The position numbers and the translations under genes are program-made. From Actinomycetes bacterium (GTDB lineage Bacteria; Actinomycetota; Actinomycetes; Propionibacteriales; Propionibacteriaceae): a DNA stretch of 63,341 bases. How positions within the stretch are numbered: position 1 is the stretch's first letter; every line of letters begins with the position of its first letter. The stretch covers positions 1 to 63,341 of the forward strand of contig JAEWOI010000031.1 of NCBI GenBank assembly GCA_023460935.1, read 5' to 3'. Positions 22,400 to 31,516 of this stretch are shown piece after piece. The notes below the pieces were generated by a model. That model did not search any database. It had not been told where the DNA came from and saw only the letters and a program-made list of their open reading frames with translations.

Positions 22400-24817
22400 A
22401 TGGCGACCCGCGCGTCTTCCCCTTCGCGGAGCCGCAGTAGCGCGTCCGCGCGCACCAGCGCCTCCAGAAGCACCGGAAGCAAGAAGACCCAGACCCGCAA
22501 GCCTGCGGCCAGACCGTCGCAGCCGTCCGGGCTGAGCCGGCTGCTGTCGGGCGCCGGACGGGGCATCGCCGCAGCCTGGCGCGGCCTGGCCACCCTGGTG
22601 GGATCCGGTGCGCGTGCCCTCGGCCATGGCGCCGTCCGGCTCGAGCCCGAGCAGCGGCACGACCGCACCGGCCTGACCGTGCTGCTGCTCGGCCTGCTGG
22701 TGGCCGGTGAGTTCTGGATCGGCTTGCCCGGCACCGCCGGGAACTGGGTGCAGGTGGCGATCACCACCCTGGTGGGCAGCTTCGCCTACGTCGTGCCGGT
22801 GCTGTGCTTCGGCATGGCGTGGCGCACGCTGCGCCATCCCGACCGGCACGGCTCGGCCGGCCGCCAGGTGGTGGGCTGGCTGAGCGCGCTGTTCGGCATC
22901 CTCGGGCTGATCCACATCGCCAAGGGCCTGCCCCGCGGCGGGCAGCCCGCCCTGGTCCGGGAGGCGGGCGGCTTCCTCGGCTTCATCTCCTCCTCCCTCA
23001 CCGTCGACCTGCTGACCGTCTGGCTGGCCGTGCCGCTGCTGGCGCTGCTCACCGGTTTCGGCGTGCTGGTGGTGGCCGGCATCCCGATGAGCGAACTGCG
23101 CGTGCGCACAGCTGCCGTGGCGGAGCGCCTGCGGCGCCCGCAGCGCCCGGAGATCGAGTACGGCGTGGAGCACCGCGCCTACGACACCCCGCTGGTGGAA
23201 GACGGGCCGGAACCGGCCGACCCGGACGAGGAGCTCACCGTCGCGGTGCCGGACCGGCCGGCGCAGCGGGCGAAGGCCGTGCAGCCGCCGCTGGAGGCGC
23301 CGGTGATGTCGCCGGGGCCGCTGCGCGCAGAGCAGCCCCCGATCTCCGGCGACATCGTCTACAACCTGCCCGACCCGGCGCTGCTCAAGCCCGGCACCGT
23401 GCCGAAGGCCCGCAGCCAGGCCAGCGACGCCGTCGTGCAGAGCCTCACCGAGGTGCTGCGGCAGTTCGAGATCGACGCCACCGTCACCGGCTACACCAGG
23501 GGCCCGACCGTCACCCGCTACGAAGTCGAGCTGGGCAACGCCGTGAAGGTGGAGAAGGTCACAGCCCTGGGCAAGAACATCGCCTACGCCGTCGCCTCAG
23601 CCGACGTGCGGATCCTCTCCCCGATCCCGGGCAAGTCGGCGATCGGCATCGAGATCCCCAACGCCGACAAGGAGATCGTCTCCCTCGGCGACGTGCTGCG
23701 TTCGAACCGGGCCCGCAACGACCACCACCCGATGACGGTCGGCCTCGGCAAGGACGTCGAAGGCGGCTACGTGATCGCGAACATGGCCAAGATGCCGCAC
23801 CTGCTGGTGGCCGGTGCCACCGGTTCGGGCAAGTCCAGCTTCGTTAACTCCCTGGTCACCTCGATCCTGATGCGGGCGACCCCCGACGAGGTGCGGATGA
23901 TGCTGGTGGACCCCAAGCGGGTGGAACTGACGCACTACGAGGGCATCCCGCACCTGGTCACGCCGATCATCACCAACCCGAAGAAGGCCGCAGAGGCGCT
24001 GCAGTGGGTGGTGCGCGAGATGGACGCGCGCTACGACGACCTGGCCGCCTTCGGCTTCCGGCACGTCGACGACTTCAACAAGGCCGTCCGCGCCGACCAG
24101 GTGAAGCTGCCGCCCGGCTCGGAGCGGGTGCTCGCCCCCTACCCGTACCTGCTGGTGATCGTGGACGAGCTCGCCGACCTGATGATGGTGGCCCCCCGGG
24201 ACGTGGAGGACTCGATCGTCCGGATCACCCAGCTCGCCCGCGCCGCCGGCATCCACCTCGTGCTGGCGACGCAGCGGCCCTCGACCGACGTGGTCACCGG
24301 CCTGATCAAGGCCAACGTGCCGTCCCGGCTGGCTTTCGCCACCTCATCGATGACCGACTCCAGGGTGATCCTGGACACCCCGGGAGCTGAAAAGCTGGTG
24401 GGCCAGGGCGACGGCCTGTTCCTGCCGATGGGGCAGTCGAAGCCGTTGCGCGTGCAGGGCGCCTGGGTGACCGAGGCCGAGATCCGCTCCGTGGTCAGGC
24501 AGGTCACCGAGCAGATGGCGCCGCAGTACCGCGAGGACGTGGCCGCGCCGGCCGACTCCGGCAAGGCCGTGGCCGAGGACATCGGGGACGACTTAGAACT
24601 CGTGCTCGAAGCGGCCCAGCTGGTGGTGAACCTCCAGCTCGGCTCCACCTCGATGCTGCAGCGCAAGCTGCGGGTCGGCTTCGCCAAGGCCGGACGCCTG
24701 ATGGACATCCTCGAGACCAGGGGAGTGGTGGGCCCGTCCGAGGGTTCGAAGCCCCGGGAGGTGCTGGTCAAGCCCGACGACCTGGACGAGGTGCTGGCGG
24801 CGCTGCGGGAAGGCTGA
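22400..24817 (+). CDS. ftsK: FtsK/SpoIIIE DNA translocase
   Basis: An 805-residue translocase: basic, Ser/Arg/Lys-rich N-terminus, 4 transmembrane helices (about residues 80-235), acidic linker, FtsK alpha-beta motor with Walker A GATGSGKSSF and Walker B LLVIVDELADLM, and a C-terminal gamma winged helix (QRKLRVGFAKAGRLMDILE) that reads polarity motifs. It moves the chromosome terminus at division. ATG at 22400 has TACCCT 7 nt upstream, so probably leaderless. Confidence 0.96.
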   Translation: MATRASSPSRSRSSASARTSASRSTGSKKTQTRKPAARPSQPSGLSRLLSGAGRGIAAAWRGLATLVGSGARALGHGAVRLEPEQRHDRTGLTVLLLGLLVAGEFWIGLPGTAGNWVQVAITTLVGSFAYVVPVLCFGMAWRTLRHPDRHGSAGRQVVGWLSALFGILGLIHIAKGLPRGGQPALVREAGGFLGFISSSLTVDLLTVWLAVPLLALLTGFGVLVVAGIPMSELRVRTAAVAERLRRPQRPEIEYGVEHRAYDTPLVEDGPEPADPDEELTVAVPDRPAQRAKAVQPPLEAPVMSPGPLRAEQPPISGDIVYNLPDPALLKPGTVPKARSQASDAVVQSLTEVLRQFEIDATVTGYTRGPTVTRYEVELGNAVKVEKVTALGKNIAYAVASADVRILSPIPGKSAIGIEIPNADKEIVSLGDVLRSNRARNDHHPMTVGLGKDVEGGYVIANMAKMPHLLVAGATGSGKSSFVNSLVTSILMRATPDEVRMMLVDPKRVELTHYEGIPHLVTPIITNPKKAAEALQWVVREMDARYDDLAAFGFRHVDDFNKAVRADQVKLPPGSERVLAPYPYLLVIVDELADLMMVAPRDVEDSIVRITQLARAAGIHLVLATQRPSTDVVTGLIKANVPSRLAFATSSMTDSRVILDTPGAEKLVGQGDGLFLPMGQSKPLRVQGAWVTEAEIRSVVRQVTEQMAPQYREDVAAPADSGKAVAEDIGDDLELVLEAAQLVVNLQLGSTSMLQRKLRVGFAKAGRLMDILETRGVVGPSEGSKPREVLVKPDDLDEVLAALREG

Positions 24818-24823
24818 CCACCG

Positions 24824-24882
24824 CCGGTCGAACGCCTCGGTTGCGGTCGAGAACCTGTACCCGGGCACAGGCGTTCGACCGG
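24824..24882. repeat. Perfect 14-bp-arm intergenic palindrome
   Basis: CCGGTCGAACGCCT (24824-24837) and AGGCGTTCGACCGG (24869-24882) are exact inverted copies around a 31-nt centre, directly after the ftsK stop and 44 nt before rimO. No T-tract follows. It could be a terminator, but the arm perfection and internal repeat of GGTCGA suggest a mobile or structured palindromic element. Confidence 0.6.
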
Positions 24883-24926
24883 AGCCGGAGCGCTCGGCGA
24901 AAGGGCGTTGGGGTAGCGTGGCCCGG

Positions 24927-26318
24927 GTGAGCCCGACGCCCGTGCACCTGATCAGCCTCGGCTGCGCACGCAACGAGGTCGACTCCGAGGAACTGGCCGG
25001 GCGCCTGGCCGCCGGCGGCTTCAGCCTCGTGGACGACCCGGACGAAGCCGCGGCGATCGTGGTCAACACGTGCGGCTTCATCGACGCGGCGAAGAAGGAC
25101 TCGATCGACACGCTGCTGGCCGCAGCCGACCAGAAGGCGAACGGCGTCACCAGGGCTGTCGTCGCGGTCGGCTGCCTCGCCGAGCGGTACGGCAGGGAAC
25201 TGGCCGAGTCCCTGCCCGAGGCTGACGCCGTGCTCGGCTTCGACTCCTATCCGCAGATCGCGGAACGGCTGGAGTGGATCCTGGCCGGGGGCAGCGTAGA
25301 GGCGCACGTGCCGCGGGACCGCCGCAGCCTCCTGCCCGTGACGCCGGTCGCCCGCCCCGAGCGGGCTGCGGAGCTGTCGGTGCCAGGGCACGGCTGGCTG
25401 CCGCGGTACCGGCTCGGCACCGGCGCATCGGCCTCGCTGAAGATCGCGTCGGGCTGTGACCGCCGGTGCGCGTTCTGTGCGATCCCGGCGTTCCGCGGCG
25501 CCTACGTCTCCCGGCCGGTGGCCGAGCTGGTGGCCGAGGCCAACTGGCTGGTCGGCACCGGCGTCCGCGAGGTGGTGCTGGTGAGTGAGAACTCCAGCGC
25601 CTACGGCAAGGACCTCGGCACCAGCCTTGAGGCCCTGCTCCGGGCTCTCGACGCCGTGGACGGACTGGAGTGGATCCGCGTCTCCTACCTGCAGCCGGCC
25701 GAGGTACGCCCGGCGCTGCTGGACGCGATGCTCGGACTGGCCAGCGTGGTGCCGTACTTCGACCTGCCGTTCCAGCACGCCTCGCCGGGCGTGCTGCGCA
25801 GGATGCGCCGCTTCGGCGACCCGGCGTCGTTCCTCGGCCTGGTGGAGCGCGTCCGCGCCGCGCGTCCCGAGGCGGGCTTCCGCAGCAACGTCATCGTCGG
25901 CTTCCCGGGCGAGACCGAGGCGGACGTGGCCGTGCTGGCCGACTTCCTCGCCGAGGCGCGGCTGGATGCCGTCGGCGTCTTCGGCTACTCCGACGAGGAG
26001 GGCACGGAGGGCGCCCGGCTGTCCGGGAAGGTGCCCCCGGAGCTGATCGATGAGCGGGTCGACCGGCTGGCGAGCCTCGTGGACGAGGTCTCGGCGCAGC
26101 GGGCGGCCGCGCGGCTCGGGGAACGCACCCAGGTGCTGATCGAGGGTGTTGGCGGGGACGGGACGGCGTGGGGCAGGGCCCGCCACCAGGCGCCGGAGAC
26201 CGACGGCAGCACTACGCTGGTGCCGGTTGGTAACGATCTGGTCACGGGAGCCCTGGCCTGGGGTATGGTCGCGGCGACGGATGGGGTGGATCTCGTCGTG
26301 GAGCTGGAGGGGCGATGA
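24927..26318 (+). CDS. rimO: Ribosomal protein S12 methylthiotransferase
   Basis: A 463-residue radical-SAM methylthiotransferase. The N-terminal UPF0004 domain opens with HLISLGCARNEVDSEEL. The radical-SAM cluster is SGCDRRCAFCAIPAF (CxxxCxxC). A C-terminal TRAM domain ends the protein. It adds a methylthio group to Asp of S12. GTG at 24927 is chosen over GTG at 24918 because TAGCGT ends 7 nt before it. Its TGA overlaps the ATG of pgsA. Confidence 0.94.
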   Translation: MSPTPVHLISLGCARNEVDSEELAGRLAAGGFSLVDDPDEAAAIVVNTCGFIDAAKKDSIDTLLAAADQKANGVTRAVVAVGCLAERYGRELAESLPEADAVLGFDSYPQIAERLEWILAGGSVEAHVPRDRRSLLPVTPVARPERAAELSVPGHGWLPRYRLGTGASASLKIASGCDRRCAFCAIPAFRGAYVSRPVAELVAEANWLVGTGVREVVLVSENSSAYGKDLGTSLEALLRALDAVDGLEWIRVSYLQPAEVRPALLDAMLGLASVVPYFDLPFQHASPGVLRRMRRFGDPASFLGLVERVRAARPEAGFRSNVIVGFPGETEADVAVLADFLAEARLDAVGVFGYSDEEGTEGARLSGKVPPELIDERVDRLASLVDEVSAQRAAARLGERTQVLIEGVGGDGTAWGRARHQAPETDGSTTLVPVGNDLVTGALAWGMVAATDGVDLVVELEGR

Positions 26319-26935
26319 CGCAGCACGCGGAGCATGTCGGCGTGCCGGTGCCAGCCTGGCTGCCCAACGCCCTGACCGTGCTCCGCCTCGCCCTGGTGCC
26401 GGTGTTCGTCGTGCTGCTCTTCCTCCACCCCGGTGACTTCGGGTGGCGGCTGGTGGCCACGGCAGCCTTCGGGGTGGCCATCCTGACCGACTTCTTCGAC
26501 GGTCGCCTGGCCCGTCGCCACAACCTGATCAGCGACTTCGGCAAGCTGTGGGACCCGATCGCTGACAAGGCCCTGACCGGGGCAGCGTTCATCTCCCTCA
26601 GCGTGCTCGGGGAGCTGGCCTGGTGGGTGACGATCATCATCCTGGTGCGGGAGTGGGGCATCACCTGGATGCGGGTGCAGATGCTCAAGTACGAGGTGAT
26701 GGCCGCAGCTGCCGGTGGCAAGCTCAAGACGCTGCTGCAGTCGGTGGCACTGCTGATGTTCCTGCCCTACCCGATCCAGCTCACCGTGACCACCGTCCCG
26801 TTCTGGTTCTGGCTGGCGTGGCTGGTGATGGGGGCTGCGTTCGTGCTGACCGCCGTGACCGGAGTGATGTACGTCTTCGACGCGCTCAGGCTCCGGGGCG
26901 AGGCGATCGCCAGGGCCAGGAATGACCGGTCCTGA
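26315..26935 (+). CDS. pgsA: CDP-diacylglycerol--glycerol-3-phosphate 3-phosphatidyltransferase
   Basis: A 206-residue membrane enzyme of the CDP-alcohol phosphotransferase family. The complete catalytic signature D-x2-DG-x2-AR-x8-G-x3-D-x3-D reads from TDFFDGRLAR to DFGKLWDPIAD. It has about 4-6 hydrophobic helices and makes phosphatidylglycerol phosphate. Start ATG overlaps the rimO stop (ATGA) and its 3' end overlaps cinA by 14 nt: one operon. Confidence 0.94.
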   Translation: MTQHAEHVGVPVPAWLPNALTVLRLALVPVFVVLLFLHPGDFGWRLVATAAFGVAILTDFFDGRLARRHNLISDFGKLWDPIADKALTGAAFISLSVLGELAWWVTIIILVREWGITWMRVQMLKYEVMAAAAGGKLKTLLQSVALLMFLPYPIQLTVTTVPFWFWLAWLVMGAAFVLTAVTGVMYVFDALRLRGEAIARARNDRS

Positions 26936-27464
26936 GCCGGTAGCGGCCGCGCTGGTGGCAGCCCTGGCCGGCAGGGGTGAGACCCTGGCAACGGCCGAGT
27001 CTCTCACCGGGGGGCTGATCGGCGCCGCGCTGACCGCTGTGCCGGGTGCCTCAGCCGTCTACCTCGGCGGGGTGGTCAGCTACGCCACCGGGCTGAAGGC
27101 GAGCCTCGCCGGCGTCCCCGTCGCCGTGCTCGCAGCGCACGGGCCGGTCGCCGGCCCAACGGCTGCTGCGATGGCTGCGGGCGTACGGGAGCGCACCGGC
27201 GCGGACTGGGTGCTGGCGGCCACCGGCGTGGCCGGCCCGGACCCCCAGGACGGCCATCGGCCGGGCGAGGTCTGGCTCGGGCTGGCCGGACCGGGGCGGA
27301 CGCCGGCGGCGCGGCGCTTCGACTTTCCCGGCGACCGCGACGCCGTCCGCGCAGCCACGGTCGCGGCAGCGCTCGGCGTGCTCGCCGAAGCCGTGGCCAG
27401 CGACGACCAGCCCCGAGCCGGCACGGGGAACACAGGACACGGGCGTGGCGTTGTACCACCGTGA
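26922..27464 (+). CDS. cinA: CinA C-terminal-type nicotinamide-nucleotide amidohydrolase
   Basis: A 180-residue stand-alone CinA_C domain (PncC type) with the nucleophile region LATAESLTGGLIGAAL and ATGVAGPDPQDGHRPGEVW. It would deamidate NMN to NaMN in NAD salvage. The N-terminal molybdopterin-like COG1058 domain of full CinA is absent, which is normal in actinobacteria. ATG at 26922 lies inside the pgsA 3' end. The last ~25 residues are poorly conserved, and the stop lies within the palindrome at 27454-27478. Confidence 0.9.
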   Translation: MTGPEPVAAALVAALAGRGETLATAESLTGGLIGAALTAVPGASAVYLGGVVSYATGLKASLAGVPVAVLAAHGPVAGPTAAAMAAGVRERTGADWVLAATGVAGPDPQDGHRPGEVWLGLAGPGRTPAARRFDFPGDRDAVRAATVAAALGVLAEAVASDDQPRAGTGNTGHGRGVVPP

Positions 27465-27478
27465 TTCCCACGGCGGTA
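27454..27478. promoter_or_regulatory. Candidate operator upstream of clgR-like gene
   Basis: TACCACCGTG (27454-27463) and CACGGCGGTA (27469-27478) form an inverted repeat with one mismatch and a 5-nt spacer. It overlaps the cinA stop and lies immediately upstream of the -10 TAGAGT (27487-27492) of the next gene, over its -35 region. Autoregulation by the ClgR-like protein is plausible. Confidence 0.5.
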
Positions 27479-27499
27479 CCGACAGGTAGAGTGCAGGCC

Positions 27500-27805
27500 A
27501 TGATGCAGGACGTTCGCGAGCGCCCCCCGCTGATGCGGGAGTTCCTCGGCGAGTCGCTGCGCGAGCTGCGGACGTCCTCGAGCCTCACCCTGCGGGAGGT
27601 CTCCGGGAAGGCGAGGGTCAGCCTCGGCTACCTCTCCGAGATCGAGCGGGGCCAGAAGGAGGCCTCCTCCGAACTCCTCAACGCGATCTGCGGGGCGCTG
27701 GACGTGCCACTGGCACAGGTCCTGCGCCGGGTCTCGGACAAGCTGGACGACAACGCCGGGGTCACCCAGTTGCACGCGCGCAGCCCGCGCGTCGCCGCCG
27801 CCTGA
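27500..27805 (+). CDS. clgR: ClgR/PopR-type XRE-family regulator
   Basis: A 101-residue protein with a Cro/CI helix-turn-helix (LREVSGKARVSLGYLSEIER, about residues 34-53), in the conserved cinA-clgR-recA neighbourhood. Orthologues activate Clp protease and other stress genes. TAGAGT at 27487-27492 is 7 nt before ATG 27500, so the mRNA is probably leaderless; a second in-frame ATG follows directly. A DUF3046 gene starts at the next base after its stop. Confidence 0.9.
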   Translation: MMQDVRERPPLMREFLGESLRELRTSSSLTLREVSGKARVSLGYLSEIERGQKEASSELLNAICGALDVPLAQVLRRVSDKLDDNAGVTQLHARSPRVAAA

Positions 27806-28000
27806 ATGCGGGAGGCCGACCTGCGCGCGCGCCTGGCCGCGCAATTGGGCAGCAACTACGCGCCGATGTGGGCCGACACCGTCGTGATCTCAGGTCTCGG
27901 CCAGCGAACCGTCAGCCAGGCGCTGGCCGCAGGCCTGCCGTGCAAGGAGATCTGGCTGGCCGCATGGGCCGAGCTGGAACTGCCCGCCCGCGAACGCTGA
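27806..28000 (+). CDS. DUF3046 protein
   Basis: A 64-residue protein matching the small DUF3046 family found just before recA in actinobacteria (NYAPMWADTVVISGLGQRTV, QALAAGLPCKEIW). Function is unknown. ATG at 27806 directly abuts the clgR stop; cotranscription is likely. The recA promoter with its LexA box begins 26 nt after the stop. Confidence 0.82.
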   Translation: MREADLRARLAAQLGSNYAPMWADTVVISGLGQRTVSQALAAGLPCKEIWLAAWAELELPARER

Positions 28001-28026
28001 GCCGAAGCGGTGTGTCGCCGCGCATA

Positions 28027-28042
28027 TCGAACACCTGTTCGC
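28027..28042. promoter_or_regulatory. LexA (SOS) box of recA
   Basis: TCGAACACCTGTTCGC matches the actinobacterial LexA consensus TCGAAC-N4-GTTCGA in 11 of 12 fixed positions. The hexamer TACGCT (28044-28049) just beyond is the likely -10, so LexA would sit between -35 and -10. The centre ACCT is identical to two of the boxes at lexA. Confidence 0.88.
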
Positions 28043-28173
28043 CTACGCTGTGGACCGAAGAGCGGTGGTCCAGCAGCTTTTCCACAGCCAGGCAGCTCCG
28101 TGACCGGATGTCAGTGGCGGTGCCTAAGGTGATGGCGAAGCAAGCACGCCGGGGACGGAGAGGATTTCAGGAG

Positions 28174-29220
28174 ATGGCGATAGCAGACCGGGAGAAGGCG
28201 CTGGCGGCGGCGCTCGCCCAGATCGAGAAGCAGCACGGCAAGGGCTCGGTGATGCGGCTGGGTGAGGAGACGCGGCAGCCCATCGAGGTGATCCCGACCG
28301 GCTCCATCGCCCTCGATGTGGCCCTCGGCATCGGCGGCCTCCCGCGTGGCAGGGTGGTGGAGATCTACGGCCCGGAGTCGTCCGGCAAGACGACCGTCGC
28401 GCTGCACGCGATCGCCAACGCCCAGGCGGCCGGCGGCATCTGCGCCTTCATCGACGCCGAGCACGCGCTCGACCCCGACTACGCAGCAAGGCTCGGCGTC
28501 GACACCGACGCCCTGCTGGTCAGCCAGCCGGACAACGGTGAGCAGGCGCTGGAGATCGCGGACACCCTGGTCCGCTCCGGGGCTCTGGCGCTGATCGTGA
28601 TCGACTCCGTGGCTGCGCTCACCCCACGCGCCGAGATCGAGGGCGAGATGGGCGACAGCCACGTGGGCCTGCAGGCCCGCCTGATGAGCCAGGCGCTGCG
28701 CAAGATGACCGGCGCCCTCTCCGGTGCCGGTACCACTGCCATCTTCATCAACCAGCTGCGCGAGAAGATCGGGGTGATGTTCGGCTCCCCCGAGACCACT
28801 ACCGGCGGCCGGGCACTGAAGTTCTACTCCTCGGTGCGGCTGGACGTCCGCCGGATCGAGACGCTGAAGGACGGCCAGGACATGGTCGGCAACCGCACCC
28901 GGGTGAAGGTGGTGAAGAACAAGGTCGCGCCGCCGTTCAAGCAGGCCGAGTTCGACATCCTCTACGGCCAGGGGATCAGCCGGGAGGGCAGCCTGATCGA
29001 CCTCGGCGTCGACTGCGGCATCATCCGCAAGGCCGGTGCCTGGTTCACCTACGAGTCCGACCAGCTGGGCCAGGGCAAGGAGAACGCGCGCAACTTCCTG
29101 CGCAACAACCCCGACGTGGCCAACGAGATCGAGCAGCGGATCCTCAGCCATCTGGGCGTCGGCACGGCCAACGATGTCCCCGACGGCATCGACCCGGTCA
29201 CCGGCGAGGTGGAGTTCTGA
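28174..29220 (+). CDS. recA: Recombinase A
   Basis: A 348-residue RecA. Walker A GPESSGKTT, Walker B LIVIDSVAAL, DNA-binding loops and the C-terminal acidic region are complete, and no intein is inserted. It drives homologous recombination and stimulates LexA self-cleavage. ATG at 28174 follows GAGAGGA and gives the canonical MAIADREKALAAAL; an in-frame upstream extension to 28108 is not conserved. Controlled by the LexA box at 28027. recX follows after 4 nt. Confidence 0.98.
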   Translation: MAIADREKALAAALAQIEKQHGKGSVMRLGEETRQPIEVIPTGSIALDVALGIGGLPRGRVVEIYGPESSGKTTVALHAIANAQAAGGICAFIDAEHALDPDYAARLGVDTDALLVSQPDNGEQALEIADTLVRSGALALIVIDSVAALTPRAEIEGEMGDSHVGLQARLMSQALRKMTGALSGAGTTAIFINQLREKIGVMFGSPETTTGGRALKFYSSVRLDVRRIETLKDGQDMVGNRTRVKVVKNKVAPPFKQAEFDILYGQGISREGSLIDLGVDCGIIRKAGAWFTYESDQLGQGKENARNFLRNNPDVANEIEQRILSHLGVGTANDVPDGIDPVTGEVEF

Positions 29221-29224
29221 GCCG

Positions 29225-29752
29225 GTGAGTCCAACGCCTGTCGACGGCGAGCCGGGCACGGCTGAGGCCCAGGGCGACCCGGTGGCGTTCGCCCGCGAGA
29301 TCGCGCTGCGTCAGCTCACCGTCCGCGCGCGCAGCCGTGCCGAGCTCGCCAGGGCGTTGGCCCGCAAGCTGGTGCCGCAGGAGGTGGCCGAGACGGTGCT
29401 CGACCGGCTCGCCGAGGTGGGCCTGGTCGACGACGAGGTGTTCGCCCGGGACTGGCTCGCTGCCGGCGCGCGCCGCCAGAAGAGCCGTCGCGCACTGCTG
29501 GCCGAGCTGGCGGAGAAGGGCGTCGACCGCGACCTGGTCGAGAGCGTTGCGGCGGAGCTCGACGGCGACCGCGACTACGAGGTGGCCATGGGGTTCGCCA
29601 CCCGCAAGGCGGCGTCGCTGGCGGGCCTTGAGCCTGCCGTGCGCTACCGCCGGCTGGCGGGGGCGTTGGCTCGTCGCGGCTTCAGTTCAGGCGTGGTCGC
29701 GCGGGTCACCAGGGAGGTCCTGGCCGACCTGCCGGAGCTCCTTGCGGATTGA
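29225..29752 (+). CDS. recX: RecA regulatory protein RecX
   Basis: A 175-residue helical-repeat protein (three tandem triple-helix RecX modules: TVRARSRAELARALARKLVP, then VFARDWLAAGARRQKSRRAL, then the C-terminal YRRLAGALARRGFSS). It inhibits or remodels RecA filaments. It starts with GTG at 29225, four bases after recA, and shares its SOS promoter. Confidence 0.92.
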   Translation: MSPTPVDGEPGTAEAQGDPVAFAREIALRQLTVRARSRAELARALARKLVPQEVAETVLDRLAEVGLVDDEVFARDWLAAGARRQKSRRALLAELAEKGVDRDLVESVAAELDGDRDYEVAMGFATRKAASLAGLEPAVRYRRLAGALARRGFSSGVVARVTREVLADLPELLAD

Positions 29753-29947
29753 TCCTGCGGGCCTTAGCCTGCCCCTGGGACCCCACAACGGGCCCGACTC
29801 TTGAGCGACTGACCACACCTGGGGACTGAACCCCGCGATAGCTCCGCTCCGGCTCCGGCCGGGCCCGTCCGCCGGCCACGGCCGTGCTGCCACGGGCGCT
29901 TGAGATTGGGTCCTTTGGCGTCCCCGCAGCCCGACTAGGAGGACGCC

Positions 29948-31486
29948 ATGGATGTCACGGTCTTGCTGGGGGCCGCGCTTGGCCTCCTGGTGTTGGTGGT
30001 GGTGGCCCTCGGCGCACTGCTGGTCCTCTTCCTGCGCCGTGCTCCCCAACCCCCACAGCCCGGCCAGCGGCGGCCCCAGGGTCGGCAGCGGGGGCACCGC
30101 GGCGGTGGCGGGCGGCCGGCCAACCCCCAGCCGGCGGCGGCTCCCCAGGCCGGCCCGGCGGAGAACGACGAGTTGAAGGCGCGCAGGCAGGCGGCCGAAC
30201 GTCGCGAGGAGTTGCTCGCCGAGCGCGAGCACCGGCTGAACCAGTACCTGGAGGAACTCCACAACCGCGAGGCGCACCTCGACAAGCTCGCCGCCGGGCT
30301 CGACCGCAGGGAGGCCGACCTGGACGAGGCCGAGGCGAGGCGGGCCGAGGCCCTGGCAGCTGTCGCCGGGCTGTCGCTGGAGGAGGCGAGGTTGGAGCTG
30401 ATGGCCCACGTGGAGCGGGACGCCCGCCTGCACGCAGCCCAGCTCACCAGGGAGATCGAGTCCGAGGCAAAGCGGACGGCGGACGCCAAGGCCCGCTCGC
30501 TGGTTGTGACCGCCATCCAGCGGCTGGCCGCGGAGCAGACGACGGAGTCGGTGGTGGCGACGGTGCCGCTTCCCGGCGACGAGATGAAGGGCCGGATCAT
30601 CGGCCGCGAGGGCCGCAACATCCGGGCGTTCGAACAGATCACCGGCGTCAACGTGCTGATCGACGACACCCCCGAGAGCGTGCTGCTGTCGTGCTTCGAC
30701 CCCGTCCGGCGCGAGACGGCCCGGCTCACCCTCACCGAGCTGGTCGCGGACGGACGCATCCATCCCGCCCGGATCGAGGAGGTGCACGAGCGCAGCGCCC
30801 GCCGGGTCGAGGAGCTCTGCGTGCGCGCAGCAGAGGACGCCCTGATCGAGATGGGGATCACCGACCTGGCGCCGGGACTGCTGCCCATCCTCGGCGCCCT
30901 GCAGTACCGCACCTCCTACGGCCAGAACGTGCTGCGCCACCTGATCGAGTGCGGTCACATCGCGGCCCTGCTCGCCGCGGAACTCGGCCTGGACGTCGAG
31001 ACCTGCCGGCGGGCGGCGTTCCTGCACGACATCGGCAAGGCGCTCACCCATGAGGCCGAGGGGTCCCACGCCAAGGTGGGTGCCGACCTCGCCCGCCGCC
31101 ACGGCGAGCATCCAGACATCGTCCATGCCATCGAGGCCCACCACAACGAGGTCGAGCCGCGCACCGTCGAGGCCGTGCTCACCCAGGCGGCGGACGCGAT
31201 CAGCGGGAGCCGTCCGGGCGCGCGGCGGGAGAGCCTGGAGATCTACGTCAAGCGCCTGCAGCGGCTCGAGGACATCGCCAAGGAGCACGCCGGCGTGGAC
31301 AAGGTGTTCGCCATGCAGGCCGGGCGGGAGATCCGGGTGATGGTGGCCCCCGACCTGGTCAACGACGCCCAGTCCCACGTCATCGCCCGCGACATCGCCA
31401 AGCGCGTCGAGGAGGAGCTGACCTATCCCGGCAACATCAAGGTCACCGTGGTGCGCGAGTCGCGGGCGGTAGCCCTGGCTCGGTGA
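29948..31486 (+). CDS. rny: Ribonuclease Y
   Basis: A 512-residue membrane-anchored endoribonuclease: one N-terminal transmembrane helix (residues 5-30), a Pro/Arg/Gly/Gln-rich linker, a long coiled coil (residues 75-180), a KH domain (MKGRIIGREGRNIRAFEQ), and an HD domain (AFLHDIGKALTHE). It initiates mRNA decay. ATG at 29948 has TAGGAGGA 6 nt upstream. The preceding 195-nt gap from recX contains no gene. Confidence 0.94.
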   Translation: MDVTVLLGAALGLLVLVVVALGALLVLFLRRAPQPPQPGQRRPQGRQRGHRGGGGRPANPQPAAAPQAGPAENDELKARRQAAERREELLAEREHRLNQYLEELHNREAHLDKLAAGLDRREADLDEAEARRAEALAAVAGLSLEEARLELMAHVERDARLHAAQLTREIESEAKRTADAKARSLVVTAIQRLAAEQTTESVVATVPLPGDEMKGRIIGREGRNIRAFEQITGVNVLIDDTPESVLLSCFDPVRRETARLTLTELVADGRIHPARIEEVHERSARRVEELCVRAAEDALIEMGITDLAPGLLPILGALQYRTSYGQNVLRHLIECGHIAALLAAELGLDVETCRRAAFLHDIGKALTHEAEGSHAKVGADLARRHGEHPDIVHAIEAHHNEVEPRTVEAVLTQAADAISGSRPGARRESLEIYVKRLQRLEDIAKEHAGVDKVFAMQAGREIRVMVAPDLVNDAQSHVIARDIAKRVEEELTYPGNIKVTVVRESRAVALAR

Positions 31487-31516
31487 CCGCGCTGGGAAAA
31501 GGTAAAGTACCCGGTC

